A stretch of DNA of 14,277 nt from Propionibacteriaceae bacterium (GTDB lineage Bacteria > Actinomycetota > Actinomycetes > Propionibacteriales > Propionibacteriaceae), in the NCBI GenBank assembly GCA_021323255.1, contig JAJTCL010000026.1, positions 1-14,277 on the forward strand, in the 5' to 3' direction. The notes under the pieces are model-generated. The model did not search any database and had not been told where the DNA came from. It saw only the letters and a program-made list of their open reading frames with translations. The position numbers were made by a program, and so were the translations under genes. The stretch's first letter is position 1. Every line of letters starts with the position of its first letter. Positions 1-5,715 of the stretch are shown here, in pieces.

Positions 1-98
1 CCGCGTCGCGAGGTGATCTCGATCGGTGTGCGATCGTCGTTGACCTGCTCGATGAGCGGAAAAAGGTTCTTGCGGGCTTCGCTCGCGGTGACAGCCAT
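1..98 (-). CDS. YefM/RelJ-type (Phd/YefM family) antitoxin, partial
   Basis: Only the N-terminal 32 or so codons are present; the gene runs off the left edge. Reading from the ATG at 98, the protein begins MAVTASEARKNLFPLIEQVN and continues with an ITSRR stretch. This is the classic Phd/YefM start (S-E-A-R-x-x-L, then ITxRxG) and is very like mycobacterial RelJ/YefM antitoxins. Such proteins bind DNA with the N-terminal domain and neutralise a RelE/YoeB-type mRNA interferase with the C-terminal part. The start is supported by GGAGGA (107-102) 3 bases upstream, a slightly short spacing. The toxin gene would normally lie just downstream, beyond the left edge, so it cannot be confirmed here. A perfect palindrome at 112-135 is the likely autoregulatory operator. 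Family is confident; the toxin partner is inferred. Confidence 0.87.
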   Translation of the reverse strand, partial: MAVTASEARKNLFPLIEQVNDDRTPIEITSRR

Positions 99-111
99 CA
101 ATCCTCCATAA

Positions 112-135
112 AGTGGTACGAGTAATGGTACCACT
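112..135. promoter_or_regulatory. Perfect palindrome upstream of the antitoxin gene, candidate operator
   Basis: AGTGGTAC (112-119), an 8-base spacer and GTACCACT (128-135) form a perfect 8+8 inverted repeat centred about 25 bases upstream of the antitoxin start. On the minus strand the palindrome contains TACCAT (130-125), a TANNNT-type -10 candidate, so a bound protein would block the promoter. YefM-family antitoxins are known to repress their own operons through palindromes with a GTAC core, which both arms contain. Assignment as the YefM operator is inference from position and sequence. Confidence 0.6.
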
Positions 136-272
136 CTCGCCGACCAGATAGCCTCCGGAATCGACCGGGTGATCACTATCCCAGGTGGTCTTCGAGTGCG
201 CCGTGTGCCAGATCCGATGTGTAATGAATGGATCGAGGACATCGATCTTCGGATCGTTCGGCGCTTCTGCCA
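136..272. other. Intergenic region without a supported gene
   Basis: This stretch separates the antitoxin promoter from the 3' end of the GH3 gene. It holds a short open frame on the plus strand (GTG at 169, ATG at 217, stop at 274-276), but no ribosome binding site or recognisable protein, so I do not call it. No clear terminator hairpin is visible after the GH3 stop codon. Confidence 0.5.
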
Positions 273-1763
273 CTAGTTTGCGGGATCGCCTCGTATGGCG
301 AGCCAGCTCAGCAGCGCGCGTCCCATCAGAGGCGACGCGCCGAACGTAGCCACGTCGGCGTAGCGGCGGTCGTCTGATGGCCAACCCATGTCGACAACCA
401 GCACATCGACCTGCGCCGAACGCAGGCGGTCGACAGCCCCTCTGGCAAAACGATGTTGATGGATGTCGCGGCCAACGACGACCACTGGCTCCTCGGGTTG
501 AATAGACGGCAGTGCCGATTGCTCGGGAGAGACCAACCAGACGTGCTGCGCAGCGAAGGCCGAATGCGCGCTGAGCCCTTCGACAAGCTCAGCGCGGAGA
601 GCGGCGAATGGCCCCCAGGGTGTAGCGCCAACGGCGATATTGGGGTTCGTCTCAAGGCGTACCACGGTGTACCCGCCCGATGCCTTAGCCCGCCAGTCAG
701 CTGCCCAAGGTTGGATATCGAAAGTTCGCACCAGCTCGGCCTCGCCCTTGGACCAGCCGGGCACGGAATCCGGTGGCGGCCCAGCTGCTTCCCGGGCGGC
801 TTCGAGATCGGTTGCAAGCCGTCGCACCCGGCTTGTTGCTTCCCGGACGCTGTTGGCGGTAAGAGTGCCGTCGGCAACAGCGCTGCCCACTGCGCGCTTA
901 ATGTCGGCTAGCTGATCATCGCTGTTCTCGGTCCCGAGGCATAGCAGGTCGCAGCCAGCCTGCAGTGCCGAAACAGCCGCCCCGGCCAGGCCCAGCGAGC
1001 CCGAGGCACCGACCATGTCCAGAGCGTCGCTGACGATGACCCCGGAGAAGCCCAGCTCGCTACGCAACAGATCGTTCAGGACCACTCGACTCATCGTCGC
1101 CGGATGGTGCGAATCCAGCTGGGGCAACATGATGTGCGATGACATGACGACCCTGCATCCCGCTTCGATGGCTGCGGCGAACGGCACAAGCTCGCGCCCC
1201 TGCAGCTCGGCAAGGCAATGATTGACAACGGGCAGTGATACGTGCGAGTCCAGCGCGGTGTCGCCGTGCCCGGGAAAGTGCTTTGCGCCCGCCGCCACAC
1301 CTGTCGACTGCAGGCCAGCGACCCAGGCTGCTCCGTGCCGCGCTACGCGTTCGGCGTCGCTACCAAAACTGCGGACGCCGATAACGGGATTGTCGGACCG
1401 GGAGTTGACGTCGACGCAGGGAGCGAAGTTCAGGGTGCAGCCTGCCCGGCGCAACGACCAGCCGATCGCGGCCGCGGTATCGCGTGTGGTCTGGGGATCG
1501 TCAAGCCGACCCAGCACAGCGTTGCCCGGAAAAGGGGCACCCGTAGCCGCGAAGAGCCGCGTGACGTCACCGCCTTCCTCGTCTATGGCGATGATCGCGT
1601 GCGGGTTCTCGGCCAGAACTGCGTCGGTCAGGTCCCGCAGCTGTCCGGGCGAGGAAACGTTTTGCGCGTAAAGGCAGACACCTCCCAGACCTGCCCGGAG
1701 CCGGTCTCGCAGCCAGACCGGCAGCGCCGTTCCCGCGAACCCGGGCAGCAGCGTGGTCAGCAC
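273..1763 (-). CDS. nagZ: Glycoside hydrolase family 3, NagZ-type beta-N-acetylglucosaminidase
   Basis: Predicted to release GlcNAc from beta-linked substrates such as peptidoglycan fragments. From the GTG at 1763 the protein is 496 aa. It has the family opening (LLPGFAG, then GGVCLYAQNV), IDEEGGDVTRL near residues 60-70, the NagZ signature KHFPGHGDTALDSH at about 161-174 with the Asp172/His174 acid-base dyad, and the nucleophile motif VSDALDM with Asp246. The C-terminal third (VVVVGRDIHQH) is the extra domain of two-domain actinobacterial enzymes; E. coli NagZ is about 340 aa. The reading frame is open back to 1898, but that would overlap nagB by 130 bases. The GTG lies 2 bases after the nagB stop with AGGGG 8 bases upstream. 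No signal peptide is seen, so it is probably cytosolic. Some actinobacterial relatives (Cellulomonas fimi Nag3) act as phosphorylases, so the release chemistry is not settled. An in-frame palindromic repeat lies at 567-596. Confidence 0.93.
   Translation of the reverse strand: MLTTLLPGFAGTALPVWLRDRLRAGLGGVCLYAQNVSSPGQLRDLTDAVLAENPHAIIAIDEEGGDVTRLFAATGAPFPGNAVLGRLDDPQTTRDTAAAIGWSLRRAGCTLNFAPCVDVNSRSDNPVIGVRSFGSDAERVARHGAAWVAGLQSTGVAAGAKHFPGHGDTALDSHVSLPVVNHCLAELQGRELVPFAAAIEAGCRVVMSSHIMLPQLDSHHPATMSRVVLNDLLRSELGFSGVIVSDALDMVGASGSLGLAGAAVSALQAGCDLLCLGTENSDDQLADIKRAVGSAVADGTLTANSVREATSRVRRLATDLEAAREAAGPPPDSVPGWSKGEAELVRTFDIQPWAADWRAKASGGYTVVRLETNPNIAVGATPWGPFAALRAELVEGLSAHSAFAAQHVWLVSPEQSALPSIQPEEPVVVVGRDIHQHRFARGAVDRLRSAQVDVLVVDMGWPSDDRRYADVATFGASPLMGRALLSWLAIRGDPAN
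567..596. repeat. REP-like palindromic element inside the GH3 gene
   Basis: CGCGCTGAGC (567-576), a 10-base loop containing CCTTCGACAA, and GCTCAGCGCG (587-596) make a perfect 10-bp stem. The core CCTTCGACAAGCTCAG resembles short palindromic repeats I recall as dispersed in high copy in many bacterial genomes. Read in the GH3 frame it encodes AELVEGLSA in the C-terminal domain and leaves the frame open. This is the only copy I found in the window, so its repeat status rests on similarity to a remembered motif. Confidence 0.6.
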
Positions 1764-1765
1764 AC

Positions 1766-2551
1766 CTAGAACCCCTGCCAGCTCGGTTTGCCTTGGTAGG
1801 TCTCGATGAAGTACGAGGCGAGCTGAAGGCGGGAGGCCGCGGCGGTGTCCAGCAACACCGTGACGTGTGGGTGTAGCTGCAAAGCTGTGGCCGGCCACAT
1901 CGCGGAGACAGGTCCTTCGACGAGCTGGTGCACCGCCTCCGCCTTTCCTCGCCCCGATGCCACGAGCACGATGTGGCGGGCCTGGAGAATGGTGCCGATA
2001 CCTTGGGTCAGGCAGTGCTGCGGGACGGCCTCAATGTCCCCGCTGAAGAATCGAGCGTTGTCCCTGCGGGTCTGGCCGGTCAGCGTCTTGATCCGGGTTC
2101 GCGAGGCGAGCGAGGAGCCCGGTTCATTGAAGGCAATATGCCCGTCAGTACCAATCCCAAGTATCTGTAGATCAACACCGCCGGCGTCCGATATTGCTCG
2201 TTCGTACGCCTCGCAGGCGCTCGACAGGTCCACAGCCAGCCCGTCCGGCCCAGAAACCTGAGCCGGATCGATATCGACCTTGTCGACGAACTCATCTTGG
2301 ATGACATTCCGGTACCGCTGCGGATGGTCTGCCGACAACCCGACGTACTCGTCAAGCATGAACGCGCGCGTCTTGGCCAGTGACAAGGAGCCCTGTGCAA
2401 CTCGGCGGCCGAGTTCGTCGTAGATGATCAAGGGGCTTGATCCAGTTGCTACGCCAAGGACGGCCTCCGGGTTACGCTGCAGAAGTTCGGAGATGGCGTC
2501 GGCGGCCAACTTTCCTGCCTCGTCCGGCGTCGGACTGATGATCACCTCCAT
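1766..2551 (-). CDS. nagB: Glucosamine-6-phosphate deaminase NagB
   Basis: Converts glucosamine-6-phosphate to fructose-6-phosphate and ammonia, the last committed step of GlcNAc catabolism. The 261-aa protein is the usual length and has the NagB/RpiA-fold motifs in order: the phosphate loop LGVATGSSP near residue 32, FMLDEYVGL near 64-72 with the catalytic-region Asp, and GIGTDGHIAFNEPGSSLASR near 132-151 with the conserved Asp-His and Glu. SAMWPATALQLHPHVTVLLD near the C terminus also fits. The ATG at 2551 starts 3 bases after the nagA stop, and its ribosome binding site (GGGAGGAG) lies within the last nagA codons, so the two are probably translationally coupled. The GH3 gene follows after 2 bases. 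The function is duplicated in principle by the SIS-family gene of the divergent arm. Confidence 0.97.
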   Translation of the reverse strand: MEVIISPTPDEAGKLAADAISELLQRNPEAVLGVATGSSPLIIYDELGRRVAQGSLSLAKTRAFMLDEYVGLSADHPQRYRNVIQDEFVDKVDIDPAQVSGPDGLAVDLSSACEAYERAISDAGGVDLQILGIGTDGHIAFNEPGSSLASRTRIKTLTGQTRRDNARFFSGDIEAVPQHCLTQGIGTILQARHIVLVASGRGKAEAVHQLVEGPVSAMWPATALQLHPHVTVLLDTAAASRLQLASYFIETYQGKPSWQGF

Positions 2552-2554
2552 CGC

Positions 2555-3727
2555 CTACTCCTCCCACTCCCCCACTGGCCGACCGTCGATCCAGACATCC
2601 CGGACCTGCCAGTCGCTATCGAAAAGGACAGCGTCGGCCACATATCCCGGCTCCAGGCGACCGAACCGATCCTCCACTCCCAGGATCTGAGCCGGAACGG
2701 TCGTGGCCGCTTCGATCGCCGCGAGCGGAGTCAGCCCCACCTCCTGTACAGCGCTGGCGATGGCGACGTCCAAAGTAACGGTTGAGCCAGCGATCGAGTT
2801 TTCTCTGGTCAGCCGCGCAACGCCCGAGGCGACATCAACGTCCAACCTGCCAAGGCGATACCGCCCGTCTCCAACCCCGGCGGCGGCCATGGCATCGCTG
2901 ACCAGAGCCACCCGCCCCGGAGCTAGCCGGCGAAGCATCCGAATCACTTCCGGCCGTACGTGGACACCGTCATTGATCACTTCCAGCCAACCGCCTGTGT
3001 CCTCAACGAACGCGAGCACCGGTCCGGGCGCACGATGATGCAGACCGGGCATTGCATTGAAGGCGTGGGTCAATAGGGTGGCCCCTGCATCGATAGCCGC
3101 CCGAGCCTGCTCGAACGTCGCCGCCGTGTGACCGACCGCGACAACTACACCGGCGTCGCCCAGGATTTGCGCCGACTCGGCGAAGTGATGACGCTCCGGC
3201 GCCATTGTGACCTGGCGCAGAGTGCCGTCGGCCGCGCTCAGCAGCCGTTCAACCAGCTCGGGATCGGGGTCGCGAAGAAAGGCCGGATCGTGCGCGCCGC
3301 AATACTGGCGGGCCAGGAACGGACCCTCGAGGTGGATTCCGAGGATCGTAGGGTCTCGCCGGGTCTCGGCCGCCGCAAGGTGTATCTGGGAGATCAGATC
3401 GTCGGGCAAAGCCGTGACCAGAGAAAGCAGCTGACGAGTAATGCCGTGTTGACGGTGGAGTCGCCTAGCCGTGCGGATGGCCTCTCCGCCGTCGGCGTAC
3501 GAGGCGCCGGCGCCGCCGTGGTTGTGGATGTCCAGCAACCCGGGAGTGAGGACCTGTCCTGTGCCGTCGACAACATCCGCGCCGTCGCCGGCGAGTTCAC
3601 GCCAATCGCTGCCAGTTCCTGTGGCCAGGACGCGACCGTCCCTGAAGGCCACGAAGGCTGCTGGGAGGTCGAGCCCTGAGCTGATCAACCGGGCGGAATG
3701 GATGACGGCGGTCGCGGCGCTGTTCAC
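2555..3727 (-). CDS. nagA: N-acetylglucosamine-6-phosphate deacetylase NagA
   Basis: Removes acetate from GlcNAc-6-phosphate to give glucosamine-6-phosphate. The 390-aa protein belongs to the amidohydrolase superfamily. Visible motifs are TPGLLDIHNHGG with His68 and His70, GIHLEGPFL with metal ligand Glu134, VAVGHTAATF with His200, LTHAFNAMPGLHHRAPG with His221, VINDGVHV, and ALVSDAMAAAG with catalytic Asp278. The intact H-x-H suggests the two-metal form known from Bacillus and mycobacteria rather than the single-zinc E. coli form. The GTG at 3727 is chosen because the N terminus (AVIHSARLISSG) then matches the family; its ribosome binding site is weak. It is the first gene of the minus-strand arm and faces the SIS gene across 70 bases. 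A possible -10 (TATAGG, 3753-3748) lies upstream with no clear -35. Confidence 0.96.
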   Translation of the reverse strand: MNSAATAVIHSARLISSGLDLPAAFVAFRDGRVLATGTGSDWRELAGDGADVVDGTGQVLTPGLLDIHNHGGAGASYADGGEAIRTARRLHRQHGITRQLLSLVTALPDDLISQIHLAAAETRRDPTILGIHLEGPFLARQYCGAHDPAFLRDPDPELVERLLSAADGTLRQVTMAPERHHFAESAQILGDAGVVVAVGHTAATFEQARAAIDAGATLLTHAFNAMPGLHHRAPGPVLAFVEDTGGWLEVINDGVHVRPEVIRMLRRLAPGRVALVSDAMAAAGVGDGRYRLGRLDVDVASGVARLTRENSIAGSTVTLDVAIASAVQEVGLTPLAAIEAATTVPAQILGVEDRFGRLEPGYVADAVLFDSDWQVRDVWIDGRPVGEWEE

Positions 3728-3797
3728 CGGGTGCAGCTCAAGTGCGTCCTATAGCCCATGGCCCTGGACAATACGCTGCTGCCTGGACAATACGTTC
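3728..3797. promoter_or_regulatory. Divergent nagA / SIS-gene promoter region with tandem 13-base repeat
   Basis: The 70 bases between the two arms contain CCTGGACAATACG twice, at 3763-3775 and 3782-3794, an exact 13-base direct repeat with a 19-base period. The second copy ends 3 bases before the first possible start codon of the SIS gene and contains GACAAT (3786-3791), a plausible -10 for a leaderless transcript starting at 3798. The reverse complement gives ATTGTCCAGG twice, upstream of nagA. The repeat does not match the DasR consensus (TGGTCTAGACCA) of streptomycetes. I infer a shared operator for an unidentified regulator. Confidence 0.6.
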
Positions 3798-4733
3798 ATG
3801 GTTGTGTCAGGAGTAGAGCTAGGGGGCGAGCCTGCTCGACCCTCAACGCACGTGTCAACGGAGATTAATGAACAGCCGTCGGTGTGGGCCAGGGCAGCGG
3901 AGCTTGGACTCACCGAACACGTCCGGGATGCGCTTCCCGAACGTGGCCAACGGGTTGCCATTATCGGATGCGGCACCTCTTTCTATATGGCCCAGAGCCT
4001 GGCGTACCTCCGCGAACATTCAGAGCATGGCGAAACCGATGCTTTTCCCGCATCGGAATTCCCGACCCGCCGGTCTTATGACTGTCTCGTCGCGGTGACC
4101 CGCAGCGGCACCACAACGGAGGTGCTGCGGTTGTTCGAGACCCTGCGGAACGGGACGGGGCCGAACACGGTCGCGATCACCGCCGATCCGAACACCCCGG
4201 TCATCGAGCTGGCGGATGATCATGTGGTTTTGGATTTCGCCGACGAGAGATCAATTGTGCAGACGCGGTTTGCCACCACCGCGCTGGCTTTGTGGCGGGC
4301 CTGGCTGGGTGAAGACCTCACCGCCGTCATCAACCAGGGTCAATCCGCGCTGACCGATCCCTTGGCCCCACGGGCACTCGACTCTGCACAGTTCACCTTC
4401 GTCGGTAGCGGTATGTCCGTCGGCATCGCGAACGAAGCGGCATTGAAACTACGCGAAGCCTCCCAGTCGTGGACGGAGTCCTATCCGGCCATGGAGTTCC
4501 GTCATGGTCCGATCAGCGTGGTCGGCCCTGCTTCGACGGTATGGGTATTCGGCGCGCCTCCCCCAGGTCTCCTGGAGGACCTCGAGGTGACCGGTGCCCA
4601 TGTGGAACGCAGCGGTCTGGATCCAATGGCGGATCTGATCAGAGCCCAGCGACTGGCCGTGGCGCTCGCCGAGGCCAAGGGCCTCAACCCAGACCAGCCC
4701 CGGCACCTGACACGGTCAGTCCTGCTTTCCTGA
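3798..4733 (+). CDS. SIS-domain aminosugar-phosphate isomerase/deaminase (GlmS C-domain/AgaS-like)
   Basis: A double sugar-isomerase protein related to the isomerase half of GlmS and lacking the glutaminase domain. Such stand-alone proteins include glucosamine-6-phosphate deaminases (NagB-II, GlmD) and AgaS. The 311-aa product shows VAIIGCGTSFYMAQ near residues 53-66, the phosphate loop TRSGTTTEV at 101-109, and in the second SIS domain FVGSGMSVGIANEAALKLRE followed by ESYPAMEFRHGPISVV, equivalent to the GlmS E-A-Y-P-x-E-x-x-HGP region. The start is uncertain. ATG 3798 would be almost leaderless, while GTG 3852 (293 aa) sits just before the conserved STEINEQPSVW opening; neither has a convincing ribosome binding site. 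The next gene overlaps its stop codon. With nagA, nagB and a kinase adjacent, the likely substrate is glucosamine-6-phosphate, but direction and necessity beside NagB are open. Confidence 0.88.
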   Translation: MVVSGVELGGEPARPSTHVSTEINEQPSVWARAAELGLTEHVRDALPERGQRVAIIGCGTSFYMAQSLAYLREHSEHGETDAFPASEFPTRRSYDCLVAVTRSGTTTEVLRLFETLRNGTGPNTVAITADPNTPVIELADDHVVLDFADERSIVQTRFATTALALWRAWLGEDLTAVINQGQSALTDPLAPRALDSAQFTFVGSGMSVGIANEAALKLREASQSWTESYPAMEFRHGPISVVGPASTVWVFGAPPPGLLEDLEVTGAHVERSGLDPMADLIRAQRLAVALAEAKGLNPDQPRHLTRSVLLS

Positions 4734-5695
4734 TGACCGCAATGCGACCGAGCAACGATCAAGATTCCGTGCAGCGTGATCTTGTGATCGGAGTCGATGT
4801 CGGCGGCACCACCGTCAAGGCCGCCCTCATCGGCTCTGATGGACTCGAACACGGGCACAGCGAATGGCCAACGCCCAGACACCTCGGGCCGGACGCCGTC
4901 ATCGCAACAACCATTCGCGCCATCGTCGAGTTGCGGGCGCAGGTACCGGAGGACGCGCGGCTGCGGGCGGTCGGCCTTGTGGTTCCTGGGGTTGTGGATG
5001 CGCAGCACGGGATTGCCGTCTACGCCGCCAATCTCGGCTGGCGTGAGCTGCCTTTACGCCAGATCGTGGCGGAGGCAGTTGGCCTGCCGGTGGTCCTAGA
5101 TCACGACGTCCGGGCCGCCGGGCTGGCCGAGCTCGAGTTCGGCGCCGGCAAGGGCTTGCAGGAGGTCCTCTTTGTCGCATTAGGCACCGGTGTGGCGGCG
5201 GCAGTGATCATCAAAGGACAGGCGTACGCGGGCGCCACCGGCCGGGCCGGTGAGCTCGGTCATCTCCCGGTATTTCCGGAAGGAGAATGGTGCGCCTGCG
5301 GGCAACGCGGCTGTACGGAGACCTATGCCAGCGCGGCCGCTCTGTCACGCCGATACTTAGCTGCCAGCGGCAGCAGCGAAGTTCCCGCCGAAGACGTCAT
5401 CAGCAGGGCTTCAGCCGGGGATCCTCTAGCCCACAGAATCTTCTCCGATGCCGTCACCGCCCTGGCCCGGGCACTGGTTCACTACGTACTCCTCCTGGAC
5501 CCGCAAGTAATTCTGATTGGTGGTGGCATGGCGGCCTCCGGCGAGGCACTGCTCCAGCCGCTTACCCGCGAGGTACAAGCCAGCCTCGCGTGGAGACCGG
5601 CCCCGACGATCTCAATTGGGAAATTCGGCGGTGATGCCGGACGCCGAGGAGCTGGGTTACTGGCTTGGCACGCGCTGAAGAAGTCAAGGTTGTGA
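4733..5695 (+). CDS. ROK-family sugar kinase, probable GlcNAc kinase
   Basis: Predicted to phosphorylate a hexose or N-acetylhexosamine at C6 using ATP. The 320-aa protein has the phosphate-1 motif IGVDVGGTTVKA (about 19-30), VPGVVD, the catalytic Asp125 in LDHDVRAAGLAE, ALGTGVAAAV (149-158), and the ROK zinc site GELGH (His177) with C-x-C-G-x-x-G-C at 187-194. No helix-turn-helix precedes the kinase domain, so it is an enzyme rather than a NagC/XylR-type regulator. The ATG at 4733 shares its A with the TGA of the SIS gene (TGATG), indicating translational coupling. The neighbours NagA, NagB and GH3 make GlcNAc the best substrate guess and glucose the main alternative, since ROK sequence motifs alone do not separate them. 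It ends 20 bases from the converging ligase gene. Confidence 0.92.
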   Translation: MTAMRPSNDQDSVQRDLVIGVDVGGTTVKAALIGSDGLEHGHSEWPTPRHLGPDAVIATTIRAIVELRAQVPEDARLRAVGLVVPGVVDAQHGIAVYAANLGWRELPLRQIVAEAVGLPVVLDHDVRAAGLAELEFGAGKGLQEVLFVALGTGVAAAVIIKGQAYAGATGRAGELGHLPVFPEGEWCACGQRGCTETYASAAALSRRYLAASGSSEVPAEDVISRASAGDPLAHRIFSDAVTALARALVHYVLLLDPQVILIGGGMAASGEALLQPLTREVQASLAWRPAPTISIGKFGGDAGRRGAGLLAWHALKKSRL

Positions 5696-5715
5696 CCCTC
5701 CACGTGCGTTGTTCC

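Noticed and set aside
169..276. Plus-strand open frame of 35 codons (or 19 from ATG 217) upstream of the GH3 stop
   Set aside because: No ribosome binding site, no recognisable protein, and it ends convergently on the GH3 stop; probably chance.
1764..1898. Longer GH3 reading frame starting at 1898
   Set aside because: It would overlap nagB by 130 bases, the added residues do not resemble the family, and GTG 1763 has a proper ribosome binding site.
1916..1935. CCTTCGACGAGCTGG, similar to the palindromic repeat at 567-596
   Set aside because: It lacks the flanking inverted arms and encodes the HQLVEGP segment that fits NagB naturally.
3471..3797. N-terminal extension of the SIS reading frame over nagA
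   Set aside because: It is antisense to the well-supported nagA coding region and has no family similarity.
3728..3797. DasR-type operator in the nag promoter
   Set aside because: No TGGTCTAGACCA-like palindrome is present; only the unrelated 13-base direct repeat.
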